A stretch of 64,000 bases of DNA from Styela clava (Eukaryota; Chordata; Ascidiacea; Stolidobranchia; Styelidae), in assembly GCF_964204865.1 (NCBI RefSeq), contig NC_135261.1, forward strand, positions 12,028,001 through 12,092,000. Reading direction: 5' to 3'. The position numbers were made by a program, and so were the translations under genes. The notes below the pieces were generated by a model. It ran no database searches and was not told the origin of the DNA. It was given only the letters and a program-made list of their open reading frames with translations. Position 1 is the first letter of the stretch; every line of letters begins with the position of its first letter. Shown here piece after piece: positions 1 through 13,600 of this stretch.

Positions 1-718
1 ATTTTCCCATTTGCAATGGCTGATTACGTTACAGTCGTACTGGACCAGATTTTCAGAAAAAATTACTAGGCAAGTCAATAAACTCAAGGCGCAAAAAGTA
101 CCAACCGGGAAATATTAAATAATACAACGACATTGGTATGACCTTCAGAAGCGTTCGACTGAACTTAGAGTATGATTTATATATTCCTATATAAAAAAAA
201 ATACGTAACATTTTTTATTTCAATGTTATGAGATTTATTCATACCGCTAAATTTATTTTTAGGTAAGAAAAGTCACCATACACCGAAAAAAACTAAATAG
301 AAGGACGATATTAATTTTTTCATATCAGGTTTTCTAATGTGTTAATATAATGGGATCATAAAAATCGCAAAAATTCAATTTCTGAAATCCAGTGTGACAA
401 GTCACGCAGGTTTCGCATCGCTATCGTTTATTTTTGGAACCTGATTTTCTACATGCGTTTGAAACGAGAGAGAGCGGAAGCTGATAGTAAAAGGCGAACA
501 ACCGCGCATTTGTTATTATACTACACTTCACCTTTTACTATCAAAAGCATCTGTCTTCAGAAAGAAGGCGTATAAATCCAATATATTCTAGCCAATAATA
601 TATGTGTCGTTCACATATAAAGATCAACTTAAACACGTTGAGTTAGTAACACGAGGGCGTAGGGTTGGAGGTTGTTCTGAAAATTGATAATATTTTGAGT
701 ATATTGATTTATATTACA
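1..718. other. Non-coding upstream region of the BTB gene
   Basis: I see no coding exon here. The stretch is AT-rich and holds a short inverted repeat (483-542). It ends in an AG acceptor at 718-719, which lies 27 bases before the BTB start codon. The promoter or a 5' non-coding exon should be in or before this region, but no TATA or initiator can be assigned with confidence. Confidence 0.5.
483..542. repeat. Short inverted repeat (16-bp arms, 28-nt loop)
   Basis: The arm at 483-498 begins GATAGTAAAAGG and is matched in reverse complement by 527-542, which ends CCTTTTACTATC. Twelve outer bases pair perfectly, and 15 of 16 pair overall, with one position that would be G-U in RNA. It could be a hairpin, a paired transcription-factor site or a MITE remnant. 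Confidence 0.6.
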
Positions 719-741
719 GATCAGAGTCTATATATTCAAAA

Positions 742-750
742 ATGTTATGA
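742..750 (+). promoter_or_regulatory. Minimal uORF overlapping the BTB start codon
   Basis: The bases ATGTTATGA make a two-codon upstream ORF (ATG-TTA-TGA) whose TGA overlaps the main ATG at 747-749. Such a layout can permit termination and re-initiation or can lower translation. The sequence is seen directly; the effect is inferred. Confidence 0.4.
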
Positions 751-3700
751 AGAAAATTTGGAAAGACATCAAAATTTTGGATTCCAATCTTTTAAAGAGA
801 AAGTCTAGAGCAATGACTGGATCCACATCACAGAAGCAATACACAATGAAACCACAAGATACGGAGAAATATATATTTCGATTGATGAACCAGCAAAGAA
901 GAGAAAATGGCTCTGAAAACTGTGAAGTAATTCTGCTGACAAAGGGAATTAAGCATTTTGGTCACAAAACTGTCTTGAAATCATTTAGTGAGTTTTTCCG
1001 TCAATATTTTGAAGATGAGGCAAAAAACAAGCTCTTGTGTGGAAATGATACCAAATCAACGGACGAAAGTGATAAACTAATTAAATATGACCAACATAAA
1101 CCAAGTAAAGTAAAAGGACAAAACCATACTACAATACATTTGCCCGGTATCAACTCGGAAGAACTCAGTCCCATTCTGGAGTACATGTACGGCTCAAAAC
1201 TTTCATTGAAAGCCGAAAACGTAAACGAAATTTTGTTTGTTGGATGCCTGCTTCAGGTAAAATTCAATTAGTTATTTGATTAGATTACAAATATGTCACG
1301 ATAAAGTAAAAATCAGTCCATACGAATAAAAACGGCATAACTACAAATAAATTATAACCGTATTTGAAATTTAAGAAGCACATTATTTTGTTTTAGTCTA
1401 AAGCCGCATAAAGTCTAAGTTTGGGGTCGAAAAAAAATTAGGATATAAACTATTACACAATCTTTTTTTTCAGATACCAACTATTATTGAATTCTGCTCA
1501 GAAGTACTACTCGAGCAACCTGATTGGCGTTCGCCACTTGTATCTGAAAAAATTCACAATTTTGCCAAAACTAAAGATTTGAAAGAGGACAACTCAAAAC
1601 GGCATGGTGGCATACATGTTCAAAATGTACCACCCACATCAACAGATGTCACGTGGACTACTGAAGGAATAAGGACAACCACTTTGCAACCGTGAGTGTC
1701 TACTTCCGTGCTTTTGACTCATAATTACGTGTTTTTATCAATATTCAGATGGAGAACGTCGTAGCGTAATATGCTTTTTGGAACTAATGATATCAGATTA
1801 ATATATAAATTTCAGAGAACTATATACCTATTATACTTTACAGGCTTAAAATAAACACTAATACGAAAGAAGATTCGATCTGCCAAGAAACAGAGGAGAC
1901 CAGCAGACCAAGTGAGTCTGATGTATTCAGTTTCAAAAACTTACGTCAAATTTCAGTTTTTGTTGTAAAATGTATAAAAATACTTGAACTAGTTAATTAG
2001 AAGTTTTGGTAATTTCAAAACCCTTTTGACTAAGTATTGAGTATGTGCTTCGAAATTACGTTGAATCGCGCTTGACGTTATGTTGTGCATAAATTATGAA
2101 TAGGTACTTCCATTCCTAACGGTAATAAATCTTTCTGTCAAATGAAAAATTTTAAGAGGCAGTAACATTAATCTTCTTGCACGTTCTAACCAGTTAACTT
2201 ATACTCGACGATGCAAGTAAATATACTTTACGACATTGCTTGAGGTTTTTCCATTTTATGGCGAATAAAATTTAGTCACGAAAGTCATGACTTGCGGAAT
2301 AGTAGATTCCATTGCGGTTAAATTTCATGCCATATAATGACCTAGATTTTCTAAGTTCAAGCATCGCCAAAATTACCAAATAAATTGAAGCCATTATTTT
2401 CGAACTAATCTTCAAAGAAAGCGCAGATTGGTATAATAGACAATTTACTTATTGCGTTTCAAATTCAACGGCGTCATCGAGTTGGGTAAAAACTTGATCC
2501 ACTTGAAATCAATACGTTTCCGATTGTAAGTGTTGGAATAGAAAATTGTCTGTGAAAATCAAAGTGAATCCGACAATTTTAGAACAATCAAACATTAAAA
2601 TTATGACATTATATATCCTAACAGTGATAAATGCGTAAATCGAAGCGTCAATGAAATACGAACATACTAACCTATACGTTTCTGTCATATGATCTTATTG
2701 CGTAATTTTTAAGATAAGAGTATCTGAAGTAACCTTAGGAGCGAAAATTATTTCAATGTCAAGTTGTTCGGCGTGAAAATGATATTGGTGCAAACCAGAT
2801 TATTTTTCCTATTGAAATAATGGCGTGCAATAATATCGAATAATGAGACAATTTTCGATATCACAATGCTAAATTCGAACGACCTCAAAACCATTATTTT
2901 ATCGTGAACGTTCTATGAGACGTCAAGAATAGAAGTCTTTTTTTAAATAACACATAACAAGATCGCATGATAACACGTGGAATGGTGTCACAGAACTTCT
3001 TTTTCTTTTAAATTTCTCCAATTTATTCTTTAACGAGCCTTCAATATATGGAATTCCCGCCTCCACAACAACAGGTCTGAGTCACGGGCCATGATCATGA
3101 CGTAACCCAAAATGGACAATTCAAATTTTGCTTCTCTATAATCTTTACATTGTTCAAGATTTGTTTACGCATATCTGAAATATTTTTCTTCTAACGGAAA
3201 CCGCAAGTTCAACCTTCATTCTGTTTACGATTTTTGTAACTGACTTGGTGACTAATTCCAAGTTTAGTTTAGTTGAGGTTGCACACCCTCATCCGAATAG
3301 GAATCCAGTCAAGCAATGCGGTATATTTAACGACAAGGTAATAACTAAATTGTTATTACAATTATACATAAAAGTATAAAGAAACAAGCGTTTTATTCAA
3401 CGTAAATCAATATTTGCATTAAATTATAGACTCTGCTGATGGTAATTCAAACCCATAATTTTTGTTTCAGAGTGTAACAGTGCCACGTTACATGACGACT
3501 CTACAATCCAGCATAACGTCCGCAGATTGTTAGTTGCACAACATAAAAGAAAGCGACAATATCCTTGGACCAACACATCAAGCGGTGAATTACTTGAACA
3601 CAGAAACGTCATCCCAAATATTGTTGAAGAAACCTTCATCAATGAAAAACAAGTTACGATGGGTAGAACAGAGACTCTAAACGGCAACAAAAGAAGTTCT

Positions 3701-4933
3701 GGCAGCAATTTTTATTCACAAAAATATGCACGCCTGAATTCGGAAATGACTGGATGGATACCATCACCATTTATGCCATCTAACACTGCCGATACCATGT
3801 TTCTACCAAAACATGAATTTGACCCAACGAGAAATGTTGCAAATAGTTTCATTCCTGTTAGTACAAACTTTATGGAAACAACTTCTGTTGTTGGAAAGAA
3901 ACTATCACCAAAATTGAACTACTCTAATTCGGCAAAAATGTTTCAAAAGCCATTCCGAAGTTCGGATTACATCGAGGAACAATTACCCAAAAATAAGCAA
4001 GCAAACTGCCTGGGCGTCGAATCCGCAATGTCGTTTCCCCAAATCAATGGACTAAATCAGAATTTGACAACCGCGTATGCTCCCACGTTAGCTTTACCGA
4101 TTTTTCATCATGGATACTTTGGATATCCTATGATAGAATCAGTCGGTGCCTTGGGACACCTGAACAATTTGTCGGGTTTTTACAACAAGGTTATGCCATC
4201 GACTACTCAGTACGACTACGCGATACGTCAACTTCAGAGTCAAAAATACGATTCAAAGGCAGAGACCAATTTTATGGCTTGTTCAACTCAAAATTTGTGT
4301 CCTCCGCCGTTAATCGACAAGCGATATGCACAAACGCTATTTCAAAGAAATCCATCCACACTAAATTTCAGCAATTCCAAAGATTTATTGGGGGGAGTGA
4401 TTGATATAAGCAGCTACGGGCTGCATATGACGGGAGAAGATGACATTAATCAAGCATCCAAGCCTTTGAACCTCGTATGTAAACCAAATGATAAACTCCA
4501 GCAACACGGTTTAGATGTGGAAAATAAATTGCATTTCGACGTCCAATCTACGAAATTTTCTTCCATTCTAGTTCCAGAATCAGACACAATTTGTAAATCT
4601 GAAGCCCCGGGCGCACAACACGTATCATCAACGAACGAAACACCACTTAATACGCAGAAACACACCCTTATTAATGATACTTATGTGGATTACCACAAAC
4701 GAAAACGGAAGTATTTGCGTGCTGCGGGTATCGAAAGTTCGGGTTTTTCGAAAACCGACGCCCTAAAATCGCCTCATCATCAATACAACAAAGTGTTTGA
4801 AGATGAAGGAAAACCTCCTGCTGTTCAAAGGGGCCAATGCTCAAGTGAAGATAATATAATTACCCGCGAATGCCACCAAATGGATGTTAGCGATCCCGAA
4901 AGCGATGACTCAGGTCGTCCAAGCAGTGTTTGA
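747..4933 (+). CDS. BTB/POZ-domain protein, four coding exons, function unknown
   Basis: Exons by splice sites and phase: 747-1256, 1474-1691, 1844-1911 and 3471-4933. They total 2259 nt (752 aa) in one open frame. Residues about 47-185 form a BTB/POZ fold, with the core NCEVILLTKGIKHFGHKTVL and later SPILEYMYG and FVGCLLQIPTIIEFC. It is interrupted by a charged insert at about 93-125. The last exon encodes about 487 residues, rich in Ser, Asn and Gln and with no C2H2 finger or Kelch repeat, so it is not an ordinary ZBTB or KLHL protein. Two basic HKRKR-x-Y patches (near residues 290 and 674) look like nuclear localisation signals. An AG acceptor at 718-719 precedes the start. Internal Mets at codons 23 and 34 are alternative starts. 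A nuclear adaptor or transcriptional role is likely by family but unproven. Confidence 0.85.
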
Positions 4934-5488
4934 TGTCTCAAGGTGACGACTTCTTCGTAAGATGTATTTCAACAGGTGCAATTATTAAGCAATCATTATG
5001 TATTGAATCATGGTACTTTACGTTATTTTTTGTTTGGTAATGCGTTTAAAGATTTGTATATTTTTATATAAAAATACTGTCCAGAAGGTCTTCGAATTTC
5101 ATTCCTATACTTTAATTTTCGATATTCTTATTGCCATGTTTTATTTTAAATAAGGCATTGTTTGTTTCTTTTCTACAATTATTTATGTGATTTCTTTATT
5201 TTTAAAAAATGATTTGCTTGACAAAATAAAATATTGCATTTCATCTGTTCCTTACATTCTACACATTCCAATCTCCTATTTTCAACATTATCCACAGCTT
5301 GTTCCAACTAGTGCGATCATTGGTGCAAAAAAAATCAATCATATTTTTTCTTTTCCTGAATATTGTTTATTTTCTTATTTTTCTTTTTATCTCACTCTAA
5401 TGGTATTTTTTTTTAATTTTATTTCAGTGTTTATCGATGAAGTGTAGTAATAACCTTAATCGTGCAATGCACAGCATTTTGTAAAGTT

Positions 5489-5506
5489 AATAAATACTAA
5501 AATAAA
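5489..5506 (+). promoter_or_regulatory. Poly(A) signals of the BTB gene
   Basis: AATAAA occurs at 5489-5494 and again at 5501-5506, about 560 nt after the stop. An earlier AATAAA lies at 5225-5230. Which one is used cannot be told from the sequence. Confidence 0.45.
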
Positions 5507-5509
5507 AAT

Positions 5510-8500
5510 GTATTTGTGAAGCTCTCGGTTCAAACGCGAACACCTGTAGTTAAAACAACAGATATCAATCTAACAATTTGAATAAAAATTATCAGTTAAT
5601 ATAGCTTGAAGAAAAATATAGTTTGTAAAATAATAACAACGTAGAACAATTGATATCACATAAAGACCATTTCTAAATAACCAGTTAAGCTGGTACGGCC
5701 CGGGTATCGATGGCAGAGATGAAAATATATAATTTATTTGACAATATTTATTGTTTGTCAACCATGGATTCGATATGAAATTACAATGACAATATTAGGC
5801 GTGATGTTTGTCATGACATGCAGATACGAGTTTTCTCAGGCACAGAAATTCAGGAACTACGAAACTAGATATTGTCACAACTTTCCAAAACAACAACATC
5901 ATGAAAAACAAGTATTTACAACGAAAAAGCTGAAAAGAAGTCATTGCGATAAAGAGTTCAACATTCCAAAAAGTTTGTTTCTCCTGCATTATTGTAATTA
6001 ATGAGGATATTAAAATCAAATCTACTCAGTCGTGCCTAAGGGACCATTAGTTACTAAGCTGTTTAGAAATATGGAGATAATGAGGTCATACTTGTGATCG
6101 GCATCAACACAATTTGGCACATTGGCATCTCAGCGAATAGTGTACAATAAAACTGCTCGTCATTAATCGTGACATATCAATAAGTAAAAATTTAATTATT
6201 CCACGACTTAAGGATTAATATAAGTAATAAGAGAGAGAAAATAAGTGTCAAGAATGTTTCGAAACTGTGGTTTTGTCCGAAACTATGAGTTTGCATATAC
6301 TAAAATTAACATAAGTTACCAATAGAAATGCTGAACGATCAGTGACGATTTGATATTTCTTCAACATAAATGAAAATTGTTTGTATGTTGATCTAATCTG
6401 TTCTCGTATGAAGGTGGTGGGGAATATCGGCGATGGTACCGTGTAACGGCGTGTGTTTTTTTTGTGTGCTGTTCGCGTTTCCATCCGGAAATTCTGGTTA
6501 TTTCTTTCCCAATAGATACTGGATAATCGTGTTATTTGTTTCAATCTTGATATTCTGTGTTTATTGTGAATATCAGCACGACGCGCGCGACGTCGTGGTA
6601 AGTTGTTATGATTGTGACGTAAAAATTCGACAACGACCCGTGGCCATCACACATCTCATGTTTATCTGATTGTGCTAAACTTGTAAACAGATACAGAATG
6701 TCCGCCATATTGATTGGGCCTATTTTGTCATTTGGCAGTTGCATTTTTGGTCAGTATTAACTTATAACAGGGTCGGACGAACTGCGACGCGCGAAGAATT
6801 TATAAGCGTCTCGCGAAAGCCTCTAACAAATAATAAAACAAATATAGAAATATAATTCGATAAGTATCGGATGCAATACTGTTAGATTCATACAGCTTTA
6901 CCACAGTGACTAACGGTAGTTTCCAATCAACCATAAGTGAAAAAGGTTTCTTATCTACAATCATTTGTAACACCTCTGACAATTTGGAGACGCAATAGAA
7001 TTCATTTTCTTTTGTCGTGCGGGATCTAGTTTTTCCGACTTCTCGATTATACTGTTTGGAGGTAGTTAAAACCCCGCACTGAAAAAATTCAGATATACTG
7101 TATTCAATTTCACTCTTTTGATATAACGTTTGTTCTGCTCCATAGTTTTATATTAGTTGATACGACATTCACGGTTCAATAGCTTTTAAAATTTTATATT
7201 ACGTTGCGTAACATTCAAAATAAAGAAAGGCACATGGAAGATATGCCATATTGACTTTAGTTGGAAAACCACAGATCAGGGGTTTGGAGATAGTTAGAAG
7301 AGGATTCACAAAATTTAAGAATAAGTAAACCCATGCACACATTTAAAATAAAACGCAAATGTGCTGATAAATGTCGCGTGGCCCGCAAGCCAACCAATGT
7401 GGCCCGCAAGTCAAATCAGCAGTCCATTTTTGACGTAGACAGATGCATTTATTCAACCCATAGTCCTACTTGAATAAGAACATATAAAAATACTGTTAAT
7501 GGCAAAACGGAAATATATCATCTCGATAAAAGCAATTTTTCTCAAATCCATAAATCAATATTTATTTTAAAGATTTTTTTAATTTGAAAATTACAATATA
7601 TTTCTAATTTAGATATAACAACTTTCATTAATCATAGCGCTAAAATCCTGAAAAATCACCTATGCGTGAGGACACTAACACCATTAGTATGGTGTATTAT
7701 ATTATATGCAATTACATATATATATTATCATTAGATCACTGTTTCCATGGAAAAAATAAAATAGCGTGTTCAGTATATATTCTGGAGTAAATTAGTCCCT
7801 CAGGAGTGAAAAAGAAGATAATATCATACCTCAAATCCTCGAAAATGTAATTATTGAATAAAAGTAATTGAAAGCTAATAGACACCATTCAGTTAATTTG
7901 TTTACAGCCTGCCTTAGAAAGTACACATACGAGCATTGATTATTCAATAACAACTTACTTTGATGACCTTGTGATTTGGTTTACCTCAAGGTTTATTTTC
8001 GAAAACAAAAGCGCATTGTCGTGAACCTTGCAACTCTTCTACTCAAGATATTATGCACTTCAAAATTATTTGCATTTATTTACTCCAGCTCGGCATCTCA
8101 TGGTTAGGAAACAAGTCGTGATTTCATAACTGTATGTATAGACGACTAAAGATACTGGTAGAGAACCATTTCTAGCAGGGTCAGTTCTTGCGTGACGCGT
8201 TATTCAGGACGTAAACGTTTTTACGTTGGTGTTTATTGTCCCTAAATCACAAATTTGTGCCACGATAACGATGATAATTACTTTATTTTTGTGATCCTAC
8301 AGAATTGTGATTCCATTGAGAGTTATTATACACACATCGGCGGCGAGATGCTAAAGATAAATAAAGATTGATTGAAATACGGCAATATGAAATACTAAAA
8401 ATAAAACTGTAAACAATATAAGTTTTGTTGTACGTAGCCTGCGACAGATTAAAAACGCTTCTCTTTGTACGCTTTTATTGTACCAAAATAAATTTCACTC

Positions 8501-8940
8501 CGTGAGATTTTATAACAGATATACGGATTTTCTAACGATTTTATCTTAAAAATAATGAGTGGCAGCATTGCGATTGAACGGAGTCAGTGTTGCAAGTACA
8601 GCTCAGTTTTGTCGAATTCGCAAAAGGGCAAAAATACGTGATTTTTATTTTGTCTGTGCAACTGCAGAAGAAATTGGATACAATTAAATTAATAAAGCAA
8701 GGCGATTCGAGGCGATGAATATGCATTTTTGGTAAACTTTATATGTAGTTTCATTGTACTTAATTAAATTGCACTCGATTTTAATTATATCTGATCTTGA
8801 GATTTTTATAACAGCGATAACGAGTTCGCAAGATCGCAAAAATACGTATCAAAACTAAATACAATTAGGCAGTTAATCTCATATTTTTACACGCACCTCC
8901 GATTGATTACCTTGCGTATGTTAGCACGTTCAAATTCATT
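5510..8940. other. Intergenic region, no gene recognised
   Basis: This is AT-rich DNA with many stops. The short ORFs (for example 5738-6001 and 6433-6669) have no recognisable domain and no convincing splice context. A near-tandem duplication containing GTGGCCCGCAAG appears at 7378-7412 and resembles the ends of degraded hAT elements. A GC-richer patch with CpGs lies near 6575-6600. Confidence 0.4.
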
Positions 8941-8949
8941 TAGGGTAAA

Positions 8950-9183
8950 TTTTGTGCTAGAGGATTGCTGTAATCCTCGCTGCTATAGGGTGGTCACGTA
9001 ACTGCTGGTCGGTTACGGCTTCCTCTACCATCAAGTCCGTGCATCTGACATCAAATAACTGGCTAACTAATCCCATATACCCGACATGGACTGGTAACTG
9101 GACAAGAGGCCATGGTTCAGCATATGATTAAATCGTTTTATCGGATTTCCTCTCCCCGGGAATAAATATGTAAATCCTGTCCT
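8950..9183 (+). repeat. tRNA-derived SINE, 5'-truncated copy
   Basis: It shares the body of the full copy at 28916-29253: the GAGGATTGCTG motif, GCTGGTCGGTTACGGCTTCC, then AACTAATCCCATA, and the 3' end CTCTCCCCGGGA followed by AAATATGTAAATCC. The tRNA-like head with its A and B boxes is missing. Confidence 0.8.
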
Positions 9184-9189
9184 CCTATC

Positions 9190-10660
9190 CTAGTAAACCT
9201 AACCTGGGGTATTTTGTATGTTGAAGCACTATTCAGTTAAGTTAAAGGATTTGGCCCGAATTGTTACTCGTGGCTGTATCCTTATTACCATGCTCACGTT
9301 GTGCAAACTTTGCGTGATTATCAATACACACAATGAGTATCAATAGACGAAACTCCAAGCGATACGACCGATTGGTTGCCGTCTACGGAGAGCATGTTAA
9401 GTAGCCTATAGCTGAGCCCTAAAATTGAGATGTTTATATTTTTGGCGTTACAGTGGCACTGCGTTGCCATGGGTGACTTGAAAATCAAATACAAAGTAGT
9501 AAAACAAGAACCAATTTAAAAACAAGCACAATTTAAATGACTCCGATATTTGTTAAGGATATAAAAGTTACCATAATAAGCCGGTTACTTGGCTCGTATA
9601 CCACCAAAGGCAAAACACATGCCGGCAGTACAATTGCATGTTAAAATATTTTTTACGGATCCTGATGACATATCTGGAATCCAGCCCAATGGCTGATTTT
9701 TCAGTAATTCTGAGAAAAGTGGGTTTGTAATGCCTGTTTCATTATATTTCGTATGTAAGTACGCTGCAAGTAAGATGCCACGCGGATTGTCAAATAAGAA
9801 AGAATATTCATAGATAGGCTACCGTTTGACAAAACACCTTCACAGAACAAGAAAACCTAAAATAAACGGACTATACCGTGAAACGTCCACCTTCATATAA
9901 TATTCATCATGTCACATGCTGTCTCGTGAAACCTATTGGACTAAACGCGGTACAAAGTTCGATGTTCGCAAGCTATCATTAACCGCAAAAAAACTTTTCA
10001 AATATTTGTTTAAAGCTATCGCGTATCCATCTGTATTCATCATTTAAAGACGAAGTTCATTGGTTATTCGTTCATATTTGACGGAGTTTCATTGCGATTT
10101 CACTGATTTACCACTATATATTATTATATACCAATCGTGAATGTGTTTGCTGATGTGCAAGCTATCATGTTTAAATACGACATACGCTAAAGAAATAGGT
10201 AAATGAGATGGCTTCAGTCTGAAAGTCATTGTTTGTTTCAATACCTTTAGGGTAGGCCACACACAAGTATGCAATATTATAAGTTGTAGCCAAGGTGAAT
10301 TATATTCTAAATATTTTTGTCCGGTAAAGAAAGTTATATTTAGTTCACAATCACAACACCGATATTAATGAAACAATTCAATAGTGACCGAGACATTTAA
10401 AGATACGGTCACTGGCTGATAGGATTTTGAATCCAGATCTACAAGTTATTATACGAACTTTGAACTACTGCGTATAGTTTATAGCAGTATTCATTGCCTA
10501 TAAAACCACTTTAAAAAGTTACATGTTAGATACTTGGGTGAGAGTCAAAAACCTTTGATACGTTTATATATATATGTTTTTTTTCCGTAATTGATATTTC
10601 TTCGAATTTTTTATCAAGTTTACAGAGTTTGAGCATTGCTTGATAAGATTTGGTGTTTTT
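9190..10660. other. Upstream region of the dioxygenase gene
   Basis: I see no coding exon here. A TTTACAG acceptor ending at 10625 lies about 38 nt before the proposed start codon at 10664. It may splice to an upstream non-coding exon or to a spliced leader. Confidence 0.4.
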
Positions 10661-10663
10661 GCA

Positions 10664-13600
10664 ATGCCAGAAATACTCATAAAAGGTATTGACGTTGCTG
10701 AGGATGGCCTTAGTTTGACTATTCATTGGGGAAATGTACACAAACGAAGGTAAGTACAAAATAAATGTGATGTCACCTATGTTGAAATGATGAATATATA
10801 TATATGTTAGAGGCCAAATTTCGACAGATACCTACATTCACTCGTCACAAAATTGCACTAATTGGTTGTTCCAAGTATGGTGCACCACAGCAGCAAATCA
10901 TTAACTAAAATATTCAACTTACCAAGTATTACCCTATACCCTATATTGGGCTACAATATTTACTTATCGATCTTGATCGGTAAGTATGTTGATAAGTTTT
11001 TGTCTGCCTGTTAGACACTTTCGTATGTTACTCGATATATCACGAAAGCGAGGTTGAATCTTCTCCTAATAGCATGTACAATCATCATATCTCGGACCAG
11101 AAGCCTATTAATTTTGAATGAATGTGTCGCATAATAGCGAGTTATTAATTATTTGATTGATTAATATTTTTTTGCGGAAGATCGATGGGTCGGCGGTCTG
11201 CCATCGCTATCTAATTTACTGCTTTGCGGTTTTTCCATCCATGTAAACACCACCGCTATGCCATCTATATAAATTTATTCTTTCTGAAAATTTTCTTATT
11301 ATTGCTATTTTAAACTGGAGTTTATGGAACATGCATAGAGGAGATTTGTTCAAAAATATTTGTTTTAAAACATGGTTTTTATGACTTTGATGTAGGTGCT
11401 AACTTGGCGATAAAAGAACGCGGTGAGAGTGGAAATCGAGGCATAATTTTTTTTCATACCTATTTGAGATTATTCTTCCCACAGTGTGTGAAACTGTTAA
11501 GAAGTCAATTTGGCGCATAGTTTCACCGTAATAAAATGGGTTTTTCAATAAAAAAAATACAGAAGAAACAAAAAAATAATTTGAAAAGAAGCCCTCGTTT
11601 TAACAGGAGGCCTCTATTGCTTTAGAAAAATAAAAGAACCGTATATTCACAAAGTGATTCATAGCAACATAAAACGTAAAACACTATCTTAAAACATTTA
11701 GAAAACTGCATACTTATCAACGCTTTTTACTATCTATCCAGATGCAGCAGCAAATGGCTTCGATTCAATTGTATGTGTGACAAATGCAGACCGGAATTCT
11801 CAGGAATGTATCCGTTAGACAGGGCAGATTTTGAAGACAATATTATAATAGAAAGTGCAATAGTATCAGGTTAATATCATTTTTTAATTAAACCTACATT
11901 CTTCATTGTCGGACTGAATCATTCTACTAATTATTGGAGAATAATTAGGACCTCAATGATAGTGAAAATTACAGAACACTGAGACGAAGAAATTAATTGA
12001 TAAAGAAAGTATTTCACGGGATATTTCAGTCATATATCAGTATGAGTACTTCTCTATTGATCCACAGTTAAATCTATTATAAGTACATTAAACAATGTTC
12101 AACTTTCTTTCTGAATTCTTGTTCGAAAACATCTAGCTAGAACAGCATTGCATCAAAATAATATAGAGAGGTATCCATAATTCTGAAAAAAAGCATGGCA
12201 ACTTATTGCCTTGTAGGGCCACCTCGAGGCTATGCTGTTTTCGCATAAAAGCGTTTACTTGTGTTGTGGTAACTTTGATTCATAAATTTTATGTAATACA
12301 GCTATTGCAAGGTAGCCGCTCACAAATAGGCCGAATGGTCATTTTGCGGTTATACTGTCCATTCTGGGCAAAGGCATGAATATGTATATATTTTCAATTT
12401 TGCTTTCATTTTATTGTGCCCGTTGGCATGGGTGTTTAATAAAAACGATTTGATTGTTTGATTTGAAATAGCCATGGTGGGGAAAGCGCGTTTACAACAA
12501 ATCAAATTCCGATTCGGTAGCTCAATACCTGATAAACTTGATGAATATTGATTTCCGCTGTAAGATGGATCATAGTATTATTAAACCGAATCTGCGTACA
12601 AAACAATATATATATATCAGACACTGATAAATGTAAAATATTCTTGAATTTCATAACGCCAAATTTTTTTTCTCAAGTTCATCACTCAACTAAAATGTAG
12701 TCAAATAATCGTAACGTTGCATTGCATTTAATGATCGTTTGTGTCTTCGAGTAAACCAGTAACCACACATAAATTACTGAATAGAAAATTCCGTAAACCT
12801 ATTGATTAAGTAGAGTCAATAATGAGAAAAATGTAAAAACAAGATTTATACGAGGTCAGTAAATCACTTTCCCCAGGCCGAGATTTGTAAAATATTCAGT
12901 CTATATTTTATATCGCAGATGAAGAACTGCATTGCAAAATTACGAAGGATGTGTACCCCAATCACGTGACTAAAATATCTCTTGGATATTTATTATCGAA
13001 TTGCAATTGTGATGCTTGTATCAAAAATGATTTATCAAAACGTAGGGTCGTCATGCCTCACCCTTCTACAAGCTCAGTTCCATACGCTGACTATGATAGT
13101 ACGTTAACAGAAGAAGGATTATTCAGGTATATATACCAAATTCAACATTATCATGTCTGCTCCAAAAAACTTTTCTGTTGCTATAAAAAACAAGAGTTCA
13201 ATGGTACTATATATATATATATATATAAACACTAGCTAATATGACCACGGTAATATCGGCTAAACTATAGTAAAACTGTTGGAAGCCCGTGCTGGAGGCA
13301 TGCATATGAAGGCATGTCCATGAATTAGTCCTCACGATAATTTTTTTTACTATTATCATTAATCTGTAAAGGAGAAGGTTTCTCCAACGCTTCTAGAATA
13401 TGACACTAAATTCTCTGATTATTGCTCAGCTTTCTGGAAAAATTCATGAAGTATGGATATTGTGTAGTTCGAAATGTTCCAATAAGTAAAAAAAGGGTTT
13501 GGTGAGTTTTTCAAAACGATTGAATATTTTAAAGTAAGCATCTATATCTCGATATATCTTTGTGAAATTCTGAATATTTGCCACGTTTGCCCTTAGCATT

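Noticed and set aside
5738-6001. 87-codon ORF with a finger-like HCDKEF segment
   Set aside because: Only one cysteine-histidine-like stretch is present, with no paired CxxC and no splice or start context.
6433-6669. 78-codon ORF with hydrophobic segments
   Set aside because: Phe/Val/Ile-rich composition is expected from T-rich DNA; no family pattern or gene structure was seen.
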